Positions 59,798-64,000 of a DNA stretch of 64,000 nt are shown one piece after another (position 1 is the stretch's first letter; each line of letters opens with the position of its first letter). Position numbers and translations under genes: made by a program. Under the pieces are notes generated by a model. That model was not told where the DNA came from and ran no database searches. It saw nothing but the letters and a program-made list of their open reading frames with translations. This stretch comes from an uncultured Collinsella sp. (lineage in GTDB: Bacteria > Actinomycetota > Coriobacteriia > Coriobacteriales > Coriobacteriaceae): positions 29,966 through 93,965 of the forward strand of contig CAUBOH010000006.1 in NCBI GenBank assembly GCA_958437495.1. Reading direction: 5' to 3'.

Positions 59798-60958
59798 ATG
59801 AAAAACCATACGGTTTTGCTTTATATGACGTTCGTTTTTCTGTCGAACTTCAGCACCATTTTGTATTTTTTGACGGTTTACCTTGAATTCGTCGGATTCT
59901 CGATGGTAGCGATTTCTAGCATGATGATTGCATATCAAGTGAGCAAGTTCATTCTTGAGGTTCCTACTGGTTATATTGCTGACAGGTTTGGACGAAAGGT
60001 GAGCGGCCTCGTTGGCATTGTGGGAATGCTTGGGTACTACGTCGCCCTGCTTCTCGTCCGATCTCCTCTGCTTTTAATCGGTACGTTCGCTCTCAAGGGT
60101 TTTGCCGCTGCATGTGTGAGCGGATCCATAGAAGCGATTTACATTGACAGCGTCTCTCAGGACCAGCTCATAAGACTAAATGTCGTTGAGCGATTTGTTT
60201 TCTATGCCTCTTATGCCATCTCCGCTTGTGTGGGCGGTTTCATTTCGTCCGTCGGTGCATACCTCATTGGTCTTTCGGCAGATATCATCGCAATGGTTTT
60301 GACGTTGGTTGTCGTTGTCTGCATTCCTGAGATGCGAAGAGGGGGCGCTGCGGGGGCACCTGAGCGTGGAATGAGCCCGAAGATGATCGGTGCCGCTATT
60401 GCGTGTAATGGCATTCTTCGTTCAGCGTTCATCATGGACTGTTCTCAGGCATTTGCTTTTGTCGCCCTGGAAGACTTTTTCTCACTGTTGCTTGCAGGCC
60501 GCGGAATGAATGCCGTCGCTTCGGGCGTGACCATTGCGGTCCAGCTCCTTGTCTCGGCCTCCATGGGGCTTATTGTGCCCAGCGTGATTGCTCATGTCGA
60601 CAAGGGCTGTTTTGCGCGTATTTGCGGCATCGTGCGCCTTTTCCTGACTGCTCTGTTTTTGATCCCCCTTACTCCGGCTAATTTGCTGCCCGTGCTCTAT
60701 GTGCTGCAGACGGTTGCGTACTCGTTGTTTGCCCCAATCAAATACTCAGTTTTCCAAAATGCTGCCGATTCATCGATGCGCTGTTCACTGATTTCGGTTC
60801 AAAGTCAGATGGTGGCGGTGGGTGTTGTTCTTTTCTATCTGCTCAACTCTGTGCTGGGTAGCGTTGCGGGCATTCGAGTCGTATTGCTTGTTGCGCTCGA
60901 GATTTCTTCCCTGGTGTATATCCCCGCGCTATTTTGTCTTACAAGTCAGAGGCCATGA
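59798..60958 (+). CDS. MFS transporter
   Basis: 386 residues, about 12 helices; TTGGAGG precedes the ATG. Between helices 2 and 3 is EVPTGYIADRFGRKVSG, the MFS signature of drug/efflux-type members. The second half starts near residue 205. Substrate unknown. Lower GC and weaker codon bias than the neighbourhood, like the LysR gene before it, so the pair may have been acquired together. Confidence 0.85.
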   Translation: MKNHTVLLYMTFVFLSNFSTILYFLTVYLEFVGFSMVAISSMMIAYQVSKFILEVPTGYIADRFGRKVSGLVGIVGMLGYYVALLLVRSPLLLIGTFALKGFAAACVSGSIEAIYIDSVSQDQLIRLNVVERFVFYASYAISACVGGFISSVGAYLIGLSADIIAMVLTLVVVVCIPEMRRGGAAGAPERGMSPKMIGAAIACNGILRSAFIMDCSQAFAFVALEDFFSLLLAGRGMNAVASGVTIAVQLLVSASMGLIVPSVIAHVDKGCFARICGIVRLFLTALFLIPLTPANLLPVLYVLQTVAYSLFAPIKYSVFQNAADSSMRCSLISVQSQMVAVGVVLFYLLNSVLGSVAGIRVVLLVALEISSLVYIPALFCLTSQRP

Positions 60959-61078
60959 GTATTTAGGCACCGATAACTTATATATCAACGCAATAAACCC
61001 GAGCGCGAGGGCGTTTGGGTTTATTATTGAAGCGTATGTAACCTGGCGGCGCCACACCGCCTGTTAGTAGGGAGACAC

Positions 61079-62257
61079 ATGAACGTTCTGGTCGTCAACG
61101 CAGGATCTTCGACCCTTAAGTATCAGGTCATCGATACCAAGTCCCACAAGGTGTCTGCAAAGGGCTCCTGCGAGCGCGTCTGCTTTAGCGGCGGTACTTT
61201 CACCCACGCTGCCAACGGTTCCAAGAAGGTGACCGAGAACATCGAGTTCCCCGACCACAAGGTCGCCATCGAGGTCGTCCTGAAGGACCTCGAGGCTAAC
61301 GGCGTCAAGATCGAGGGCATCGGCCATCGCATCGTTCAGGGCGGTTGGTACTTTGGCGATTCCTCCCTCGTCGACGAGGACGTTCTCGCCAAGATCCGCG
61401 AGGTTGCCCCGCTCGCCCCGCTGCACAACAACCCCGAGGCCAACGTTATCGAGTACTGCCTGGAGCAGTATCCCGACCTGCCCAACGTCACGGTCTATGA
61501 CACCGCTTTCCACTTCAACATGCCCGAGGTCGCCAAGACTTACGCCCTGCCCAAGGATGTTTGCGACAAGCTGCACATCCGTAAGTACGGCGCCCACGGC
61601 ACCAGCTACCGTTACATTTCCAAGAAGGTCGCCGAGATGACCAACGGCGAGGCCCGCAAGGTCGTCGTGTGCCACATCGGCTCCGGTGCCTCCCTGTGCG
61701 CCATCGAGGACGGTAAGTGCATGGACACCACCATGGGCCTCACCCCGCTCGACGGCGTCATGATGGGCACCCGCTGCGGCTCTATCGACCCGGCTACCGT
61801 GTGCTACCTGCAGCGCGAGGGCGGCTACACCTTCGACGAGGTCGACGAGATGATGAACAAGAAGTCCGGCCTTTTGGCTGTGACCGGCGGCAAGACCAAC
61901 GACTGCCGCAACGTCGAGGAGCTCGCCGCCGCTGGTGACCCCGAGGCTCAGCTCGCCTTCGACATGTTTGTCTACAAGATTGCCGCCAAGGCTGCCGAGA
62001 TGGCCACTTCCATGTGCGGTATGGACACCCTGGTCTTTACCGCCGGCATCGGCGAGCACGCTCCGGCTGTCCGCGCTGGCGTGGCCGACCGTCTGGCCTT
62101 TATGGGCGTCAAGATGGATCACGCCCGCAACGCCCTGCGTGGCGACGGCGCTTGGTGCCTGTCCGCCAAGGATTCCAAGGTCAAGATTTTCGTCATCCCC
62201 ACGGACGAAGAGTTCATGATCGCTTCCGACGTCGAGCGCATCGTCAACGGCAAGTAA
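61079..62257 (+). CDS. ackA: Acetate kinase paralogue 1, with altered active-site residues
   Basis: 392 residues. NAGSSTLKYQ, GHRIVQGGW, LAPLHN, DTAFHFNMP, HGTSYRY, CHIGSGASL, MGLTPLDGVMMGTRCG and FTAGIGEHAP make it an acetokinase. Compared with its tandem neighbour, position 177 is Tyr instead of the conserved His (HGTSH) and position 202 is Ser instead of Asn (GNG). These match His184 and Asn211 of the Methanosarcina enzyme. It may prefer another acyl group or phosphoryl donor, or simply be slower. Strong codon bias suggests high expression. Confidence 0.9.
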   Translation: MNVLVVNAGSSTLKYQVIDTKSHKVSAKGSCERVCFSGGTFTHAANGSKKVTENIEFPDHKVAIEVVLKDLEANGVKIEGIGHRIVQGGWYFGDSSLVDEDVLAKIREVAPLAPLHNNPEANVIEYCLEQYPDLPNVTVYDTAFHFNMPEVAKTYALPKDVCDKLHIRKYGAHGTSYRYISKKVAEMTNGEARKVVVCHIGSGASLCAIEDGKCMDTTMGLTPLDGVMMGTRCGSIDPATVCYLQREGGYTFDEVDEMMNKKSGLLAVTGGKTNDCRNVEELAAAGDPEAQLAFDMFVYKIAAKAAEMATSMCGMDTLVFTAGIGEHAPAVRAGVADRLAFMGVKMDHARNALRGDGAWCLSAKDSKVKIFVIPTDEEFMIASDVERIVNGK

Positions 62258-62267
62258 TTGCAAGAGG

Positions 62268-62306
62268 GGAGGGGCTGGACGACCGAGCGCCGTTCGGCCC
62301 CTCTTT
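62268..62306 (+). terminator. Terminator between the acetate kinase genes
   Basis: GAGGGGC ... GCCCCTC with an inner CCGA..TCGG helix, then TTTT. Confidence 0.75.
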
Positions 62307-62421
62307 TGCGCTCGTTGGGCGATATGCCTGATAGCTATTTATCAAAGTGTGATAACTTCTTATTAAAATGCGGCCGCTTTAAGGGGCCTGCGCCGACCGT
62401 ATCGCACTGCAAAGGAGTCTC

Positions 62422-63600
62422 ATGAACGTACTTGTTGTCAACGCCGGTAGCTCAAGCCTTAAATATCAGCTTTTGGATACCGATACCCGCGAGGTTTTCG
62501 CCAAGGGCAACTGCGAACGTATCGGTTCGGACATGGGCATCTTTGGCCACTCCGAGAACGGTGGCGCCAAGCAAACCGAGGAGGTTCCCTTCCCGGATCA
62601 CCGTTCGGCTATCGCACGTGTGCTCGAGGAACTCGAGAAGACCGACTTTTCGATCGATGGCATTGGCCATCGCATTGTTCAAGGCGGTTGGCACTTTAAG
62701 GATTCCGCGGTCGTCGACGACGAGGTCATGGCTAAGATTCTCGAGGTGGCCCCGCTCGCCCCGCTGCACAATTACGGCGAGGCGGCGGCGATTGAGTATT
62801 GCCGCGAGAAGTATCCGGAACTGCCCAACGTGGCCGTCTTCGATACCTCGTTCCACATGACCATGCCCGAGGTCGCCTACACCTACGCGCTGCCCAAGGA
62901 CGTGTGTGACAAGTACCACGTGCGCAAGTACGGTGCCCACGGCACGAGCCACCGCTATGAGTGGATGATGGCCAAGGAGATCCTGGGCTCGCGCTGCCAC
63001 CGTCTGCTTTCGTGCCATCTGGGCAACGGTGCTTCGCTCGCCGCCATCGAGGACGGTGTGTGCCGCGATACCACGATGGGCCTCACGCCGCTTGACGGCC
63101 TGATGATGGGTACCCGCTGCGGTTCCATTGACCCGGCCACCGTGTGTTATCTGCAGCGCGAGGGCGGCTACAGCTATCAGGAAGTCGATGACATGATGAA
63201 CAAGCAGTCCGGTCTGCTTGCCATCTCGGGCATCTCCAACGACGCTCGCGACATCCGTACACGCGCCTCCGCGGGCGACGAGCGCTGCCTGCTCGCCTTC
63301 GATATGTTCGCCTACAAGGCCATGCAGCAGGCCGGCTCCATGATCGCTTCCATGGCGGGCGTGGATACCATCACCTTTACCGCCGGTATCGGCGAGAACG
63401 ACTGGTCGATCCGCAAGGCCTTCTGCGACTGCTTTGAGTGGCTGGGCGTGCGCATCGACACCAACAAGAACCGCGAGGCCGTGGGCAACGGCCCGCAGGT
63501 CATCAGCGCCGCCGGTTCTTCCGTCACGGTCATGGTCATCCCCACCGACGAGGAATACATGATCGCCCACGACGTCGAGCGCCTGACCAAGAACAACTAA
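62422..63600 (+). CDS. ackA: Acetate kinase paralogue 2 (canonical active site)
   Basis: 392 residues, aligning with paralogue 1 without gaps over at least the first half. Catalytic residues are standard: Asn7, Arg in GHRIVQGG, His in LAPLHN, Asp in FDTSFHMTMP, HGTSHRY, CHLGNGASL, TRCGSIDPA. Makes ATP from acetyl phosphate at the end of mixed-acid fermentation. It has its own upstream region (165 bp) with AT-rich promoter-like DNA (62330-62370) and AAAGGAG before the ATG. A pta-like gene end lies downstream in the opposite direction. Confidence 0.95.
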   Translation: MNVLVVNAGSSSLKYQLLDTDTREVFAKGNCERIGSDMGIFGHSENGGAKQTEEVPFPDHRSAIARVLEELEKTDFSIDGIGHRIVQGGWHFKDSAVVDDEVMAKILEVAPLAPLHNYGEAAAIEYCREKYPELPNVAVFDTSFHMTMPEVAYTYALPKDVCDKYHVRKYGAHGTSHRYEWMMAKEILGSRCHRLLSCHLGNGASLAAIEDGVCRDTTMGLTPLDGLMMGTRCGSIDPATVCYLQREGGYSYQEVDDMMNKQSGLLAISGISNDARDIRTRASAGDERCLLAFDMFAYKAMQQAGSMIASMAGVDTITFTAGIGENDWSIRKAFCDCFEWLGVRIDTNKNREAVGNGPQVISAAGSSVTVMVIPTDEEYMIAHDVERLTKNN

Positions 63601-63622
63601 CACGCGCATTTGCATGCAAACG

Positions 63623-63657
63623 AAAGGCCTCCTGAGCAACGACTCAGGAGGCCTTTT
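63623..63657 (+). terminator. Terminator of the second acetate kinase gene
   Basis: AAAGGCCTCCTGAG / CTCAGGAGGCCTTT, perfect 14-bp stem, 6-nt loop. Confidence 0.93.
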
Positions 63658-63805
63658 GCTAGCAGGCGGAAATTCCAGTCTCAAAGTGATTACCACCAGC
63701 AACGCCTGCGCTCCCAACAACGTCATCCAATCATTCAGATCTTCAGCTCCAGCTCGTAGCCAAGCCGCCGTCCACCCCAGATACCCTAATTGCTACGTTG
63801 CGGTA

Positions 63806-63936
63806 GAAGGCCGTACGGGTTAACCCCTGAAAACAATCCGCAGACCAGAAACGCCCCCGTTCGTAGCTCCGGAGGAGCAGAACGGGGGCGTTTCATTGGT
63901 CGAGGACGTTTTCAGGGGTTGGCCCGTACGGCCTTC
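63806..63936. repeat. Large nested palindrome
   Basis: The outer arms (63806-63819 with 63923-63936, 14 bp) are perfect. After a 2-bp mismatch come 13 bp more (63822-63834 with 63908-63920). An inner 15-bp perfect hairpin (63848-63862 with 63880-63894, AAACGCCCCC / GGGGGCGTTT) carries a GCTCC/GGAGC tip. It starts 15 bp after the stop of the minus-strand gene. Confidence 0.85.
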
Positions 63937-63951
63937 GGACGAGTGCGTACG

Positions 63952-64000
63952 CTACTCAGCCATCTGAGCCTGGACGGCGGTGATGGCCACGACACCCACG
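63952..64000 (-). CDS. pta: C-terminal end of a probable phosphate acetyltransferase
   Basis: Only the last 15 codons and the stop are in the window; the rest lies past base 64000. They read VGVVAITAVQAQMAE, the style of ending seen in Pta proteins (…VTAIQAQ). Standing convergent to acetate kinase, Pta is the expected partner: acetyl-CoA to acetyl phosphate. The call rests on a short tail and on context. Confidence 0.45.
   Translation of the reverse strand, partial: VGVVAITAVQAQMAE

Noticed and set aside
1..64000. tRNA and rRNA genes
   Set aside because: Reading the intergenic regions for T-arm-like GTTCRA motifs with cloverleaf pairing gave nothing convincing; a covariance-model scan was not possible.

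Overview
The window is 64 kb of a GC-rich (about 60%) bacterial chromosome with short intergenic gaps. Gene content points to a gut actinobacterium of the Coriobacteriia, most likely Collinsella. The clues are a sortase-type LPHAG surface protein, an EttA-type ABC-F factor, a C69 dipeptidase with a C-terminal membrane anchor, a two-part aconitase X, a flavin/Fe-S 'old yellow' oxidoreductase, D-aspartate cell-wall genes and fermentative lactate/acetate genes. The genus is an inference from style and content; no rRNA or tRNA gene was seen.

Layout. 1-4.4 kb: the end of a cell-wall surface protein, an SOS-type Y-family polymerase operon (yolD-like plus polymerase) with a clear LexA-like box over its -10, and a one-domain alcohol-dehydrogenase-like protein. 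4.6-9.9 kb: pgi, whose 3' end and terminator are repeated 3.5 kb downstream. The enclosed 3.5 kb (VirD4/TraG-like ATPase, ClpP-like protease, unknown protein) looks like an integrated element or its remnant. 10-16.3 kb: deoC, two HAD phosphatases, a fructoselysine-kinase-like PfkB protein, tatD, tcdA and an sdpR/sdpI pair. 16.5-27.5 kb: ettA, two low-complexity proteins, nadE, an aminotransferase, L-lactate dehydrogenase, a DUF2974 hydrolase and a nucleoid-associated protein.

27.6-33.5 kb: a lysine pathway locus. A lysine riboswitch precedes an in-frame lysA-dapA fusion, followed by dapB and dapH. Divergent from it lies an M20 amidohydrolase that fits the acetyl-DAP deacetylase step. 33.5-40.6 kb: an OYE / aconitase X / M20 peptidase / MFS cluster. 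40.7-47.5 kb: FxLYD protein, HTH protein, Ser/Thr kinase, secreted coiled-coil wall protein, MOSC protein, and a D-aspartate ligase with an aspartate racemase.

47.6-51.2 kb: an ECF transporter operon (S component, fused double ATPase, T component) headed by a 22-codon leader peptide with three consecutive Trp codons, a strong terminator and a competing antiterminator pairing. This is a classical-type ribosome-mediated attenuator and the most striking find. It predicts a tryptophan importer. 51.3-64 kb: C69 dipeptidase, a 30-aa membrane peptide, lipid kinase, RNase D, membrane zinc protease, xseAB, HIT protein, LysR/MFS pair, and tandem acetate kinases, the first with two altered active-site residues. 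These are separated by a large nested palindrome from a convergent gene end that looks like phosphate acetyltransferase.
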